A model generated the notes under the pieces. It was not told where the DNA came from. It saw only the letters and a list, made by a program, of their open reading frames with translations, and ran no database searches. The position numbers and the translations under genes are program-made. From Mycobacteroides chelonae (GTDB lineage Bacteria > Actinomycetota > Actinomycetes > Mycobacteriales > Mycobacteriaceae), in assembly GCF_016767715.1 (NCBI RefSeq), contig NZ_CP050145.1, forward strand, positions 3,224,001 to 3,288,000: a stretch of DNA of 64,000 bases. Direction: 5' to 3'. Positions 29,252 through 39,511 of this stretch are shown here, one piece after another (within the stretch, counting starts at the first letter, position 1; each line of letters opens with the position of its first letter).

Positions 29252-29617
29252 ATGGGGCTGTCCGCCGGACTCACATTAGAAGCGATTGTGATCGACTGCC
29301 ATGATGCGGCCACACTCGGCCGTTGGTGGGCCGACGCGCTGGAGTGGCCGTACGCGATCGACGATGACGGGGCCGTCGAGGTGTTCCAGCCCGACCGACA
29401 TCCACCGTCCTTGTTCTTCCTGGGGACCCCCGACCCGAAGGTGGCCAAGAACCGGTTGCACCTGGACTTTCGCGGTGCCGACCAGCAGGCTGCGGTGGAT
29501 CGATTTCTAGAACATGGCGCTACCAGAATTGACGTCGGCCAGGGCGAATCGAGCTGGATCGTGCTCGGCGATCCCGAGGGCAACGAATTCTGCGTACTGG
29601 CGCCAAGCGCCGACTAA
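29252..29617 (+). CDS. VOC-family (glyoxalase-like) protein
   Basis: A 121-aa single VOC domain: a first beta-alpha-beta module with ATLGRWWADALEW and a second module with HLDF and DPEGNEFCVLAP, the usual C-terminal metal-side Glu region. Members include isomerases, dioxygenases and drug-binding resistance proteins. Nothing here fixes the substrate. Divergent from the transpeptidase. Its stop overlaps the PBP stop in a shared CTAA. Confidence 0.8.
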   Translation: MGLSAGLTLEAIVIDCHDAATLGRWWADALEWPYAIDDDGAVEVFQPDRHPPSLFFLGTPDPKVAKNRLHLDFRGADQQAAVDRFLEHGATRIDVGQGESSWIVLGDPEGNEFCVLAPSAD

Positions 29618-31431
29618 GCCAGGTAGTCCGGCGGCAGCGACTGGAACATGACGCGGGTGGCCCGCACAGCGGCTTCCGAGCCGCCGCCCCCGACGATCAG
29701 CGTGGCGAAGGCCATGTCGCCGCGATACCCCGCGAACCAGGCGTGTGAACCGCCCGGGAACTCGGCCTCACCGGTCTTCCCGTAGACAGAACCCTCGCCC
29801 TTGAGGTCCATCGCGGTGCCGCTGAGCACGGTCTCGCGCATCATTCCACGCAGGCCGTCGATCATTGTGGACGTCACCGGCGGACGCTCACCGGTGATTC
29901 CGGTGGTCTGGCCCGAGATCAGCTGCGGTACAGGCGTTTTTCCGTTGGCGACGGTTGCCGCGGCCAGCGCCATGCCGAACGGCGTGACCAGCACCTTGCC
30001 CTGCCCGAAACCGTCCTCGGTGCGTTCAGTCAGGTTGACCGTGGGCGGCACGTTTCCGGAGATGGTGGGGATCCCCGCGACGTCGTAATCCGGACCGATG
30101 CCGAATTGCGAAGCGGCGACGGTCAAACCGTCCAACGGCATCTCACTGGCCAGTTTGGCGAAGGTCGTGTTGCACGAATTCGCGAAGGCCCGCCACATGG
30201 GCACCGTGCCGAGATCGAACTCGTTGTAGTTGGGGATGCTGCGGTCTCCGATGGTGACTCGCTTCGGGCAGCCCACCATGGTGTCCGGAGTGGCCATGCC
30301 GCGCTCGAGCGCCGCACCCGCGGTGATGATCTTGAATGTCGATCCGGGCGGGAACAGACCCGTGGTGGCCAGTGGACCGTCGGCGTTGGCAGCGGCGTTC
30401 TGCGCGACCGCCAGGATGTCCCCCGTCGACGGCTTGATCACCACCATCATGGCCTTTTGACCGCGAGTGTTGACAGCGTTCTGCGCCGCGTTCTGCACGG
30501 CACGATCCAGGCTGATCGTCTTCGACGGAGCCGGATTGGGTTTCACCTCGTTGAGCACCGCGGTGTCAACACCGTTCTGGTTGACACTGACCACCCGCCA
30601 GCCGGCCTCGCCATCCAGCTCATCGAGCACTGCCTTCTTGACCTGCGCGACGATATCGGGTGCGAAGCGATCATCGGTGGGCAGCAGATCGGCGATCTGC
30701 GTCATCACCACGCCGGGTCGCAATGCCCCTGGCCGCGTCTCCAGCGCAATGGAGACCTTGTCCCAATCGTCCTTGCGCAGCGTGATGAGATTCATCGGCG
30801 AGGTCTGGGCGCTCGCCTGCTCAGCCAGCGAGGCAGCGTTGATCTGGTCGTCGTAGGGCCGGATGGCATCGGCCAGCGCGGTGGCGGTGCTCATCAGCGA
30901 TTTACCGGCCTGCGACGCGTCGAAGGAGATCTTGTACAGGTTGGCCGGCGCCAGCACGGTGGTACCGCCCGACTCGTTGACCGTTGCCCGCTTGGCGGGA
31001 TCGGTTCGCAGCGAGAGCGATTGGCGCTCACCGAGTTTGGGATGCAGGTCGCTCGGTGCCCAGCGGACCTGCCAACTGCCCGCGGTACGCAGCATCTCTA
31101 AGCGTCCGCTATAGGTCCAGGTGCGCTTTCTGGGCAATTGCCAGACGTACGTCGCGTCGGCGCTACCGGTGTCCTGAGTGTATTGCGATCCGTTCACGGC
31201 GGCCTTGAATGAGGTTGCCTGTAAGCCCGAGAAAGCTTGATCCAAACCCACTTTCGCGCCATCGGGGTCATCGGTCATCTTCGCCGCCGAGGCGGTGTCA
31301 CCGTTGGCCAGCGCCTCGAAGAACTTCTCTGCGACCGGGCCGGGCCCGTCGGGGCGCGGGGTGCACGCGACCGCGCCGGCCACCAACAGGGCGGTGCCGA
31401 ACAACGGCAGGGACCACACACGTCTGAACAT
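29614..31431 (-). CDS. Penicillin-binding lipoprotein (PBP-lipo)
   Basis: A 605-aa class B-like PBP with lipobox ending in Cys23 (VAGAVAC), matching Rv2864c (603 aa) in length. An NTF2-like MecA_N domain (about 30-145) and a dimerisation region precede the transpeptidase domain. Its motifs are STFK (364-367), SCN (419-421) and KTG in GKTGEAE. It makes 4-to-3 crosslinks at the periplasmic face. In M. abscessus, PBP-lipo is reported as important for division and as a beta-lactam partner target. ATG 31431 is chosen because the ten extra codons to 31461 precede the signal peptide without benefit. Confidence 0.93.
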   Translation of the reverse strand: MFRRVWSLPLFGTALLVAGAVACTPRPDGPGPVAEKFFEALANGDTASAAKMTDDPDGAKVGLDQAFSGLQATSFKAAVNGSQYTQDTGSADATYVWQLPRKRTWTYSGRLEMLRTAGSWQVRWAPSDLHPKLGERQSLSLRTDPAKRATVNESGGTTVLAPANLYKISFDASQAGKSLMSTATALADAIRPYDDQINAASLAEQASAQTSPMNLITLRKDDWDKVSIALETRPGALRPGVVMTQIADLLPTDDRFAPDIVAQVKKAVLDELDGEAGWRVVSVNQNGVDTAVLNEVKPNPAPSKTISLDRAVQNAAQNAVNTRGQKAMMVVIKPSTGDILAVAQNAAANADGPLATTGLFPPGSTFKIITAGAALERGMATPDTMVGCPKRVTIGDRSIPNYNEFDLGTVPMWRAFANSCNTTFAKLASEMPLDGLTVAASQFGIGPDYDVAGIPTISGNVPPTVNLTERTEDGFGQGKVLVTPFGMALAAATVANGKTPVPQLISGQTTGITGERPPVTSTMIDGLRGMMRETVLSGTAMDLKGEGSVYGKTGEAEFPGGSHAWFAGYRGDMAFATLIVGGGGSEAAVRATRVMFQSLPPDYLA

Positions 31432-31484
31432 CGGGTCGATGTTATGGCCGTGAGCCTCCAAAACCCCGCAGGCGCACGGGCGTA

Positions 31485-31500
31485 GCGAGCACTAGCTCGC
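31485..31500. terminator. Short hairpin between the GNAT gene and PBP-lipo
   Basis: GCGAGC and GCTCGC are 6-bp arms around ACTA in the 74-bp gap downstream of the GNAT gene. There is no U-run, so it could be a weak or Rho-assisted terminator or RNA processing site. Confidence 0.3.
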
Positions 31501-31505
31501 CAGAA

Positions 31506-32384
31506 TCAGCTAACGAGAACCGTCGCGAATGTGCCGATGCGCGTAAATCCTGCCCGGGCATAGGACGCACGGGCCACTTCATTGAAGCTGTTCACGTACA
31601 GGCTGGGGATGCGGCTGCTGCGATGGACCGCTGCCGCCACGGCGGCCACCCCAGCAGTGCCGAGCCCGCGGCCACGGAACTCCGGGTCAACCCATACGCC
31701 CTGGATCTGGCTCACGCACCGCGATTGCGATCCGACCTCCGCTTTGAAAATGACCCGCCCATCCTCGAAACGTGCCCACGCCCTGCCCGCCTCGATGAGG
31801 CCGGCCACCCGCCGCCGGTACCCACGGCCGCCATCACCGTTGCGCGGATCGACACCCATCTCGCCGATGAACATCTGGATCGAAGCGTTCAAATACGGGT
31901 CGAGTTCCTCGGCGCGCACCTGCCGTACCGCGGAGTCGACGGCACATGTCGGCGCGTCGAGCATCGCCAGCAGGGGCTGGCAGGCGCGGACTTCGCGCGC
32001 GGGGCCCCAGACCGGATCGAGATGGCCCCACATGTCGAGCACCACATCGGCCGGGCCGACCAGGGAGGGGCAGATACGGTGCTGCTCAATGGCGCGTTCG
32101 GCAAACAACCGGGTGGCCTCGGGACCGCCGGCCAGAGGAATGATCGTGGTCCCGACGAAGCACAGGGAATCGGTCAACACTCCCGTGGACCAGATCTCGC
32201 CACCGATGGCCGTGGGATCGGCACCGCGAGCCTCGACGCGTGCGGCGAGCATGCAGGAGGCCACCGGGTCGGCGTCCAGGACCGCACGCACCGCCTCAGT
32301 ATCCGATAGTCCGAGGACGCGAACGGCATCGGACGACGACGCTCCGGGCGCACCGTGCGCCGGCAGTGTTGTCGTCATCGGCAA
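31506..32384 (-). CDS. GNAT acetyltransferase with duplicated fold (Rv2867c-like)
   Basis: A 292-aa protein. The N-terminal half (about 20-150) is a degenerate GNAT-like domain. The C-terminal half carries motif A as VWVDPEFRGRGLGTAGV, with an acetyl-CoA-binding loop R-G-R-G-L-G. M. tuberculosis Rv2867c holds the same place after ispG. The substrate is unknown. It begins 34 nt after the ispG stop and is therefore probably the last gene of dxr-rip1-ispG. ATG 32384 or 32378 are both possible. Confidence 0.85.
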   Translation of the reverse strand: MPMTTTLPAHGAPGASSSDAVRVLGLSDTEAVRAVLDADPVASCMLAARVEARGADPTAIGGEIWSTGVLTDSLCFVGTTIIPLAGGPEATRLFAERAIEQHRICPSLVGPADVVLDMWGHLDPVWGPAREVRACQPLLAMLDAPTCAVDSAVRQVRAEELDPYLNASIQMFIGEMGVDPRNGDGGRGYRRRVAGLIEAGRAWARFEDGRVIFKAEVGSQSRCVSQIQGVWVDPEFRGRGLGTAGVAAVAAAVHRSSRIPSLYVNSFNEVARASYARAGFTRIGTFATVLVS

Positions 32385-32418
32385 TCGCTCCCGTGTGTCC
32401 CGTTACGCCGAGCTTTGT

Positions 32419-33582
32419 TCAGCTTACGGTCACGACCGGCTGGCCAGGAGGAGTTCCGTCGGTTCCGATCTCGGTGCCCATCTCCTCGGCCAAGCGCATG
32501 GCCTCATCGATGAGTGTCTCGACGATCAGCGCCTCCGGCACGGTCTTGATGACCTCGCCCTTCACGAAAATCTGCCCCTTGCCGTTTCCGGACGCCACGC
32601 CCAGATCGGCCTCGCGAGCCTCACCCGGTCCGTTCACGACGCATCCCATGACCGCGACGCGCAGTGGCACCTCCATACCCTCAAGCCCGGCGGAAACTGC
32701 GTTGGCCAGGGTGTAGACGTCCACCTGCGCGCGGCCACAGGACGGGCAGGACACGATCTCCAGCTTCCGCGGACGCAGATTGAGCGATTCCAGGATCTGG
32801 TTGCCCACCTTGATTTCCTCGGCGGGTGGCGCCGAGAGGGACACCCGGATGGTGTCGCCGATGCCCTTGGACAACAGCGCACCGAAGGCGACGGCCGACT
32901 TGATGGTGCCCTGGAATGCCGGGCCGGCCTCGGTGACACCGAGGTGGAGCGGGTAATCGCATTGCGAGGCGAGCAGTTCGTAGGCAGCGACCATGATCAC
33001 CGGGTCGTTGTGCTTCACGCTGATCTTGATGTCTCCGAAGCCGTGCTCTTCGAACAGGCCGGCCTCCCATAGCGCCGACTCGACGAGTGCCTCCGGTGTC
33101 GCCTTGCCGTACTTGCCCAGAATGCGCGGATCGAGCGAGCCGGCGTTCACGCCGATGCGGATCGGGATCCCGGCGTCACCGGCGGCCTTGGCGACCTCCT
33201 TGACGCGGCCGTCGAACTCTTTGATGTTCCCCGGATTCACGCGCACCGCGGCGCAGCCCGCGTCGATCGCCGCGAAGATGTACTTGGGCTGGAAGTGGAT
33301 ATCGGCGATGACCGGGATCTTGCTCTTACGGGCGATCTCGGCGAGCGCATCGGCGTCCTCCTGCCGCGGGCAGGCGACGCGCACGATGTCGCAGCCGGAG
33401 GCGGTCAGCTCGGCGATCTGCTGCAGGGTCGAGTTCACGTCGTGGGTCTTGGTGGTGCACATCGACTGGACCGACACCGGCGAGTCGCTTCCCACTCCCA
33501 CGCTTCCGACCATCAGCTGACGTGTCTTGCGCCGTGGCGACAGTGTCGGCGGCGGTGCACTCGGAATGCCCAGGCTGGTCAT
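32419..33582 (-). CDS. ispG: 4-hydroxy-3-methylbut-2-enyl diphosphate synthase IspG (GcpE)
   Basis: A 387-aa [4Fe-4S] enzyme of the MEP pathway converting MEcPP to HMBPP, feeding decaprenyl phosphate and menaquinone synthesis. The TIM-barrel N-terminal half has [12 protein letters not shown] and RVNPGNI. The cluster ligands are Cys in SCPSCGR (two) and GCVVNGPGE. It sits 20 nt after rip1 in the dxr-rip1-ispG order found in M. tuberculosis (Rv2870c-Rv2868c). Confidence 0.96.
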   Translation of the reverse strand: MTSLGIPSAPPPTLSPRRKTRQLMVGSVGVGSDSPVSVQSMCTTKTHDVNSTLQQIAELTASGCDIVRVACPRQEDADALAEIARKSKIPVIADIHFQPKYIFAAIDAGCAAVRVNPGNIKEFDGRVKEVAKAAGDAGIPIRIGVNAGSLDPRILGKYGKATPEALVESALWEAGLFEEHGFGDIKISVKHNDPVIMVAAYELLASQCDYPLHLGVTEAGPAFQGTIKSAVAFGALLSKGIGDTIRVSLSAPPAEEIKVGNQILESLNLRPRKLEIVSCPSCGRAQVDVYTLANAVSAGLEGMEVPLRVAVMGCVVNGPGEAREADLGVASGNGKGQIFVKGEVIKTVPEALIVETLIDEAMRLAEEMGTEIGTDGTPPGQPVVTVS

Positions 33583-33602
33583 GTGATCCTCCGTTTGGAT
33601 CG

Positions 33603-34838
33603 CTACTGAAAAAGTCTAATCGGGTTGACGATGTCGGCGGTGATCGTCAGCAGCATGTAGCCGACCACCACCACCAAAACGAGATATGTCGCCGGCATCA
33701 ACTTCATGTAGTTGACGGGAGCTCCTGCCGCGAGCCCGCGCGCCGACCGGACCATATTGCGGAGCTTCTCGTAGGTGGCCACCGCGATGTGTCCTCCGTC
33801 GAACGGCAGCAACGGCAGCAGGTTGATGGCACCGAGCGCAAAGTTGAGCTGCGCCAACAGGATCCAGAACATGATCCACATGTCGTGCTCGACCGTCTCG
33901 CCGCCCATGCGGCTCGCACCAACGATGCTCATCGGAGTGTCCATCGCCCGCTCACTACCGGTGATGGAGTCCCAGAGGGCACCGACCTTGGTGGGGATCT
34001 TTCCGATGGCCTTTACGGTTTCGACGGCAACGGTCCCGATGAGGTTTCCGGTGGCGGGAACCGCCGTCAATGGGTTGTAGTGCTTCTGCGGCACGTAGGT
34101 GCCCAGCGAGGCACCCACGGCACCCACCGAGATGAGCTTGCCTGCCTTCTCATCCCAGCGCTGTGTCTCGGCGACGTTGACGAGGAGCGATTGCTGCTTG
34201 CCGTCGCGGATGATCTCGAAGACCTGCGGACCGCGCAGCTCCCGGATCGCGGTGACCATGTCGCTGGATGTGCTGAGCTGCTTGCCTGCGACGGCGAGCA
34301 CCTGATCACCCTCGCGCAGGCCCCCGAGCGCCGCCGGCCCTTCCCCGGTGCACGTCGCCATGTCCGTGGGGTCGGCACTCTTTTGCGCCGCCACGCAGCT
34401 CGTCTGCTTGATCTCCGGGTGTGTGGGGGCATTGTTGTCCGGCAGGCCCCAGAACAGGACCACACCGTAGAAGACCACGATGCCGATGAGGAAGTTCATG
34501 GCCGGTCCGGCGAACAGCACCGCCACCCGCTTCCAGACCTTCTGCTTGTACATCGCACGGTCGGCTTCCTCGGGAGTGAGCTGTTCCACCGAGGTCATAC
34601 CCGCGATATCACAGAAGCCACCGAGCGGGACGGCCTTGAAGCCGTACTCAATGACGTCGTTGGCACCGCGGTTGCTCTTGCGCTTGGTGGACCACAATGT
34701 CGGCCCGAACCCGACGAAGTAGCGACGCACCTTCATGCCGGTGGCCTGCGCCACCCACATGTGCCCACACTCGTGCAGCGCCACCGATACCAAGATCGCC
34801 AGCGCGAACAACGCAATTCCGATCGCGTACGCAGCCAT
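33603..34838 (-). CDS. rip1: Site-2 protease Rip1
   Basis: A 411-aa intramembrane zinc metalloprotease. HECGH at residues 22-26 in the first helix and FDGGH (in [11 protein letters not shown]) supply the zinc ligands. One PDZ domain lies around 150-240. Four hydrophobic segments are visible. Rip1 cleaves anti-sigma factors and controls envelope lipid gene expression in mycobacteria. The ATG shares one base with the dxr stop (TGATG), implying coupled translation. Confidence 0.95.
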   Translation of the reverse strand: MAAYAIGIALFALAILVSVALHECGHMWVAQATGMKVRRYFVGFGPTLWSTKRKSNRGANDVIEYGFKAVPLGGFCDIAGMTSVEQLTPEEADRAMYKQKVWKRVAVLFAGPAMNFLIGIVVFYGVVLFWGLPDNNAPTHPEIKQTSCVAAQKSADPTDMATCTGEGPAALGGLREGDQVLAVAGKQLSTSSDMVTAIRELRGPQVFEIIRDGKQQSLLVNVAETQRWDEKAGKLISVGAVGASLGTYVPQKHYNPLTAVPATGNLIGTVAVETVKAIGKIPTKVGALWDSITGSERAMDTPMSIVGASRMGGETVEHDMWIMFWILLAQLNFALGAINLLPLLPFDGGHIAVATYEKLRNMVRSARGLAAGAPVNYMKLMPATYLVLVVVVGYMLLTITADIVNPIRLFQ

Positions 34839-36013
34839 CAGGTTCGATTTTCCTCCGCCAGGATCAATTGCGCAGCCCGCTGGTCAGCCCAGTGCTGCGC
34901 GTCGAGTACATCGTCAACGGTAGCGGGTTCTCCCGAGGTTCCCTCCCATTGGCCTGCGGCATCAAGCACATCGGCAATTGTTCGCACGATCGACCTGAAT
35001 CCGATACGTCCGGCCAGGAAGGCAGCGGCCGCGGTTTCGTTGGCGGCGTTGTAGACGGCGGTCATGCATCCACCCGCCTCTCCGGCGCTCCGGGCCAGGT
35101 CGACGGCGGGAAACACCTTCGCATCCAGTGGCTCGAACTCCCAGGTGGACGCGGTGCTGAAATCGCAGGCCATGGCCGCGGCGGGTACCCGGTCCGGCCA
35201 CCCCAGCGCCAGGGCGATGGGCAGTTTCATGTCGGGCGGACTGGCCTGCGCCAGGGTCGACCCGTCGGTGAACGTCACCATTGAGTGCACGATCGACTGC
35301 GGGTGAACGACGACACCGATCTGCTGGTACGGCACGTCGAACAGTAGATGGGTCTCGATGAGTTCCAGTCCCTTGTTGACCAGCGAGGCCGAGTTGAGGG
35401 TGTTCATCGGCCCCATTGACCAGGTGGGGTGCGCTCCGGCCTGCTCCGGCGTGACGTCTTCAAGCTGCTGAGTGCTCCAGCCCCGGAACGGGCCGCCGGA
35501 TGCGGTCAAGATCAGCTGTGCCACCTCACCACGGCTACCACCGCGCAGGCATTGCGCCAGCGCGGAGTGCTCGGAGTCGACGGGAACGATCTGGCCGGGA
35601 GCCGCTGCCTTGGTGACCAGCGGCCCACCGGCCACCAGAGACTCCTTGTTGGCCAGCGCCAGCCGTGCCCCTGTCTTTAGCGCGGCCAGCGTCGGACGTA
35701 GACCCAGCGCTCCGACCAGCGCATTGAGCACCACGTCGGCCTCGGTGTTCTCCACCAGCTCGGTGACGGCACCAGGCCCACTCAGCACGGGTAGGTCAAG
35801 GCGTTCGGCGGCATGCTTATCGGCTACCGCGACGTTGGTGACGCCGGTGTCGTCGATCTGCTGTCGCAGCAGATCGACGTTGCCGCCGCCCGCAGCCAGG
35901 CCGACGACCTCGAAGCGCTCGGGGTTGGCGGCGATGACCTCGAGTGCCTGGGTGCCGATGGATCCGGTGCTGCCGAGCAGCAACACCCGGCAGACCTCTG
36001 AACTACGTGTCAC
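34838..36013 (-). CDS. dxr: 1-deoxy-D-xylulose 5-phosphate reductoisomerase
   Basis: A 391-aa NADPH-dependent enzyme converting DXP to MEP, the target of fosmidomycin. The N-terminal Rossmann motif is [12 protein letters not shown]. The metal and substrate loop is [13 protein letters not shown], followed by [10 protein letters not shown], the flexible-loop region ([14 protein letters not shown]) and HPQS. A C-terminal four-helix domain follows. First gene of the dxr-rip1-ispG run. It begins 21 nt after the DUF4097 gene, which may share its transcript. Confidence 0.96.
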   Translation of the reverse strand: MTRSSEVCRVLLLGSTGSIGTQALEVIAANPERFEVVGLAAGGGNVDLLRQQIDDTGVTNVAVADKHAAERLDLPVLSGPGAVTELVENTEADVVLNALVGALGLRPTLAALKTGARLALANKESLVAGGPLVTKAAAPGQIVPVDSEHSALAQCLRGGSRGEVAQLILTASGGPFRGWSTQQLEDVTPEQAGAHPTWSMGPMNTLNSASLVNKGLELIETHLLFDVPYQQIGVVVHPQSIVHSMVTFTDGSTLAQASPPDMKLPIALALGWPDRVPAAAMACDFSTASTWEFEPLDAKVFPAVDLARSAGEAGGCMTAVYNAANETAAAAFLAGRIGFRSIVRTIADVLDAAGQWEGTSGEPATVDDVLDAQHWADQRAAQLILAEENRT

Positions 36014-36034
36014 CTACATATTGTGCGGCCTGGG

Positions 36035-36787
36035 CTAGCCCGCGACTCCCACCGGACGGTGCAGTTCGACATCACCGGAGGCCGAACGCACCGTCACGAG
36101 GAATTCCTCGTCCCCCGCCAACGGTCCGTCCACCGAGTCCAGCGAATTGGTGACGACGCCGCTGGCGGTGCCGATCTGCAGCCGGGCGGCGGTGCCCATC
36201 GCGATACCGATGGAGGTATCGCCGCTGGCGGTGTCGAAGATCAGTCCGCCGACGACCGCCGATCCAATGGTCACCGATCCCGAGGACGAGGCGGCCTTGA
36301 TATTGCCGCGCAGCTCCTTCACTGCGAGCTCTCCCCGAGCGGTGTTGAAGCCGGCATCGCCGGTGAGCTCTCGGATCGATACCCCGCCCGAGGCGGTGTT
36401 CATGCGGGCGTCCCCGGTGATGGTGTCGATCAACAAATCACCACTGGCCGACTGAAATTGCACGTCACCGAACGCGCCGTCGGCGCGCACTTCGGCCGAC
36501 GCCACCGCGATGTCCAGGATTGACTGGCTGGGCAGCTCAATGATGATGTCGATGGTGCCCGTGCGGAAGGTCAGCCCTTGTGAAGAAAGCACCGAGAGTA
36601 ATCCCTTGGAGAAGGTGACCTTGGTGCGCTCAGCGGTCTTGACGTCCAGCGCCTTGCCTGCATCACGTGGCCGGACGTCCACCACGGTATTGGTGCGCTG
36701 GCTCGCGACGATCTGCAGTGTGCCGCGGGCGAGTTCAACCTTGGCGGCGATGGGGTCAAGCGTTTCAAATTCCGGCAGAGCAGTCAT
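36035..36787 (-). CDS. DUF4097 beta-helix protein
   Basis: A 250-aa protein without signal peptide, built from short repeats of the type SASGDLLID, TASGGVSI, TARGELAV, SSSGSVTIG and TASGDTSIG. These form the right-handed beta-helix rungs of the DUF4097 family. No catalytic motif is known. It follows the RHH regulator gene by 18 nt and precedes dxr. The RHH-DUF4097 pair is likely an autoregulated operon. Function unknown. Confidence 0.8.
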   Translation of the reverse strand: MTALPEFETLDPIAAKVELARGTLQIVASQRTNTVVDVRPRDAGKALDVKTAERTKVTFSKGLLSVLSSQGLTFRTGTIDIIIELPSQSILDIAVASAEVRADGAFGDVQFQSASGDLLIDTITGDARMNTASGGVSIRELTGDAGFNTARGELAVKELRGNIKAASSSGSVTIGSAVVGGLIFDTASGDTSIGIAMGTAARLQIGTASGVVTNSLDSVDGPLAGDEEFLVTVRSASGDVELHRPVGVAG

Positions 36788-36805
36788 GGTTTTCCCTTTC
36801 CTTTG

Positions 36806-37276
36806 TTAGCGGACCCAGCCGCTGATGGTGCGACCCGTACTGAATACTGTTGAACTGGAGGGCTTTTTGGCCGCAGCGGCTGTGGCGCGGACCAGCCAGC
36901 TGTTGAGCGAGATCCCCTCGTTTCCGGCGGCGGCCTCGACGACGGCGCGCAAGCTTTCCGGGAGTCGCAGCGTCACTCGCCAGGTGCCGGCGCTCTCGTC
37001 GATCGCGGCGGCGGGTTCAGCCTCCTGTTGATCCACCGGCCGGCTCACTACGAATTCCGGCTCGCGGCCACGCAACCGCAGATCGACGGAAGCAGGTGCG
37101 AGCTCTCGGGTGATGTGCTCGGCCGCCGCCGACAGCGCGTCAAGCAGGGCGAGCCGGATCGCCGATTCCAACGGAGCAGTCAATCGATCCGCGAGCTCTT
37201 CGGCCTCGGCGCCGCCCGCTTTCGCGGCTATGGCGAGGTCCCGACGCACCGAGTCGACATACGGTTGCAAATCCAT
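36806..37276 (-). CDS. Ribbon-helix-helix regulator (toxin-antitoxin-type HicB/CopG-like)
   Basis: A 156-aa protein. The C-terminal part WRVTLRLPESLRAVVEAAA followed by EGISLNSWLVRA is a ribbon-helix-helix DNA-binding motif. The N-terminal two thirds is helical and Ala/Glu-rich, perhaps an oligomerisation or partner domain. The start codon at 37276 follows immediately on a cluster of TGTCA/TGACA half-sites, with no Shine-Dalgarno, so the mRNA may be leaderless and directly repressed by its own product. No toxin-like gene is adjacent. The partner is a DUF4097 protein. Confidence 0.8.
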   Translation of the reverse strand: MDLQPYVDSVRRDLAIAAKAGGAEAEELADRLTAPLESAIRLALLDALSAAAEHITRELAPASVDLRLRGREPEFVVSRPVDQQEAEPAAAIDESAGTWRVTLRLPESLRAVVEAAAGNEGISLNSWLVRATAAAAKKPSSSTVFSTGRTISGWVR

Positions 37277-37278
37277 GG

Positions 37279-37317
37279 TGTCATGATGACATCATTTCGG
37301 TGTCACCACAAGTGTCA
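37279..37317. promoter_or_regulatory. Four TGTCA half-sites, candidate RHH operator
   Basis: TGTCAT and ATGACA form a perfect palindrome at 37279-37291, and direct TGTCA copies follow at 37301 and 37313. Tandem half-sites are how RHH dimers bind. The array abuts the RHH start codon. Confidence 0.6.
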
Positions 37318-37426
37318 CTGTCGCATCAGGTCAAGTTTCCACGCCGTGCGGGGTGTGCGTACCCGGGAGCGGATGGGCGTGGCACACTATGGGCTGTAGT
37401 AGACGTCTGAGATTGGAGGGCTGGCG

Positions 37427-37687
37427 GTGGCCACGACTGAGGTTGTCAAGCACGACGGAGTCGATGTCGAGGACGTGCCGTCCGCAGCGTTCGGGCGTGG
37501 GCTCTCGGGCCAGAACCCCCGCATCTTCCACATCCTGGGCCTCGCCATCGCGGCCTTCTTGCTGCTGCTCCTCAAGGGCAATCACGTCGGCAAGGTCGAA
37601 GACATCTTCTGTGTCGGTTTCGCCGTCATCGTGCTGGCCTTCACCGCGAACGACTACTTCGGTCGCCGCTCGGGCCGTATCCGCTAG
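37427..37687 (+). CDS. DUF2631 small membrane protein
   Basis: An 86-aa protein starting with GTG, resembling Rv2876. It has a polar N-terminus (about 1-30), two hydrophobic helices (about 34-50 and 58-75) and a basic end (RRSGRIR). Function unknown. It is kept next to rlmN in mycobacteria. The stop codon directly abuts the rlmN stop inside a 12-bp palindrome at 37682-37693. Confidence 0.8.
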   Translation: MATTEVVKHDGVDVEDVPSAAFGRGLSGQNPRIFHILGLAIAAFLLLLLKGNHVGKVEDIFCVGFAVIVLAFTANDYFGRRSGRIR

Positions 37688-38809
37688 CTAGCGCTCGGAC
37701 GCGGCCAATTGGCCGCATGCGGCGGCAATCTCGCGACCTCGGGTATCACGCACCGTGCAGGAAACCCCCTGCTCGCGCACGCGTCGCACGAACTCACGCT
37801 CGACCGGCTTCGGGCTGGCATCCCATTGACTGCCCGGCGTCGGATTAAGCGGAATCAGATTCACATGAACGAACTGCCCCAAGGCTTTTCGCAGCTTCTT
37901 ACCGAGCATGTCAGCGCGCCAGGGCTGATCGTTCACATCGCGGATGAGCGCGTACTCAATGGACACCCGACGTCCCGTGACATCGGCGTAGTACCGCGCG
38001 GCATCGAGCACCTCGCTGATGGCCCACCGGGTGTTGACCGGCACCAGGGTGTCGCGCAGCTCATCGTCCGGGCAGTGCAACGACACCGCCAGAGTGACCC
38101 CTAGTCCCTCATCGGCAAGTTTGCGAATGGCCGGCGCCAGCCCCACTGTCGAGACCGTGACACCGCGCTGCGAGATACCGAATCCGTCGGGGGGCGGCGC
38201 CGTGATCTTGCGCAGCACTGTGAGCACCCGGTTGTAGTTGGCCAGGGGCTCACCCATGCCCATGAAGACGATGTTCGACAACCGGCCGGGGCCGCCCGGC
38301 AGCTCACCGTCACGCAGTGAGGCCGCGGCATCGCGGACCTGCTCCAGGATCTCCGCGGCCGAGAGGTTGCGCGTCAGTCCACCCTGCCCGGTGGCACAGA
38401 ACGGGCAGGCCATGCCACACCCCGCCTGCGAAGAGATACACAGCGTGTTGCGGTCGGTGTAGCGCATCAGTACGGACTCGACGGTGCTGCCGTCATGTAA
38501 GCGCCACAACGTCTTTCGAGTGTCCCCGGAATCACAGGCCACCTGGCGCAGCGGATGAAGCAGCCGGGGAAACAGTGCTTCGCCCACACCATCGCGCGCC
38601 CCCGCTGGAAGGTCTGTCATTGCCGCGGGGTCGCCCACCAGCCGTCCGTAGTACTGGTTGGCGATCTGCTTGGCACGAAACGCCGGAAGCCCCAATGCGG
38701 TCACAGCCTCACGCGTCTGCTCGGCCGTCATATCCGCCAGGTGACGCGGCGGCATGGCCCGGCGCGGAGCGTCGAAAACCAGCGGCAGGGACCCTTTATC
38801 GGCAGACAT
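37688..38809 (-). CDS. rlmN: Dual-specificity RNA methyltransferase RlmN
   Basis: A 373-aa radical-SAM enzyme adding C2-methyl to A2503 of 23S rRNA and A37 of some tRNAs. The [4Fe-4S] motif is CGMACPFC (CxxxCxxC). GMGEPLANY binds SAM. A C-terminal Cys ([11 protein letters not shown]) is the methyl-carrying residue. Matches Rv2880c in place and size (364 aa). The Rlm/Cfr relation makes it relevant to linezolid and pleuromutilin sensitivity, but it is a housekeeping gene. Confidence 0.95.
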   Translation of the reverse strand: MSADKGSLPLVFDAPRRAMPPRHLADMTAEQTREAVTALGLPAFRAKQIANQYYGRLVGDPAAMTDLPAGARDGVGEALFPRLLHPLRQVACDSGDTRKTLWRLHDGSTVESVLMRYTDRNTLCISSQAGCGMACPFCATGQGGLTRNLSAAEILEQVRDAAASLRDGELPGGPGRLSNIVFMGMGEPLANYNRVLTVLRKITAPPPDGFGISQRGVTVSTVGLAPAIRKLADEGLGVTLAVSLHCPDDELRDTLVPVNTRWAISEVLDAARYYADVTGRRVSIEYALIRDVNDQPWRADMLGKKLRKALGQFVHVNLIPLNPTPGSQWDASPKPVEREFVRRVREQGVSCTVRDTRGREIAAACGQLAASER

Positions 38810-38835
38810 AACCCACCTAGTATCCCAGGCTCGCG

Positions 38836-39432
38836 CTAGTTCCCCGAACCGGAACGTGCCCGCACATGCATCCGCTCCCCCTGCGGGCCGAAAATGTGCA
38901 ATACCTCGACGGGTTTATCGGTCGGATTGCCGAACCAATGCGGGATATGCGTATCGAACTCGGCGGCTTCACCGGCGGGCAGAATCAGGTCCAGCTCGCC
39001 GAGCAGTAGGCGGACCTTTCCGGAGAGCACGTACATCCACTCATAGCCCTCATGGACCTTCAGGTTCGGTTCCCCCTTCGGCGAATGCGGCGGGATGATC
39101 TGCTTGTAGCACTGCACCCCACCGGGCCGGCGTGACAGCGGCAGATAGACCGACCCGTGTCGTTTGAACGGTTTGGGGTGGATGCGCGGGTCACCCGTGG
39201 CGGGTGCGTTCACCAGCTCGTCGAGCGGCACCTGGTGTGCCTCGGCCAGCAGCAGCAGAAGTTCCAGAGTGGGCCGCCGCTGACCGGATTCCAGGCGCGA
39301 CAGCGTGCTCTCGGAAATACCCGTCGTGTCGGACAACTGCGCCAGGGTGACCTGACGATGCAGGCGCAGCGCCCGCAGCCGGGGCCCCAACGCATCAAGC
39401 ACGGCCTCTAACCGCTGATTCTGGTCGTCCAT
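38836..39432 (-). CDS. XRE-family regulator with C-terminal cupin
   Basis: A 198-aa regulator: helix-turn-helix at about residues 12-66 ([25 protein letters not shown]) and a single cupin domain (about 115-190, [18 protein letters not shown]). This design (PuuR/sutR type) senses a small molecule in the cupin. The long frame continues upstream to 39576 but would overlap the divergent gene, so ATG 39432 is preferred (39441 possible). It faces a thioredoxin-reductase-like gene across 79 bp that contain a GCAAG-4-CTTGC repeat, the probable operator. Confidence 0.85.
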   Translation of the reverse strand: MDDQNQRLEAVLDALGPRLRALRLHRQVTLAQLSDTTGISESTLSRLESGQRRPTLELLLLLAEAHQVPLDELVNAPATGDPRIHPKPFKRHGSVYLPLSRRPGGVQCYKQIIPPHSPKGEPNLKVHEGYEWMYVLSGKVRLLLGELDLILPAGEAAEFDTHIPHWFGNPTDKPVEVLHIFGPQGERMHVRARSGSGN

Positions 39433-39465
39433 ACCAACCATGATGGCGGCCAAATTGCTGCTTTG

Positions 39466-39479
39466 GCAAGAAAGCTTGC
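39466..39479. promoter_or_regulatory. GCAAG-4-CTTGC repeat in XRE/TrxR divergent promoter
   Basis: Five-base inverted arms around AAAG in the 79-bp gap between the XRE-cupin gene and the oxidoreductase gene. It is a candidate binding site for the XRE protein. Confidence 0.35.
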
Positions 39480-39511
39480 GCATTTCGCAGGTCCGCCCCA
39501 ATAGTGGTGTC

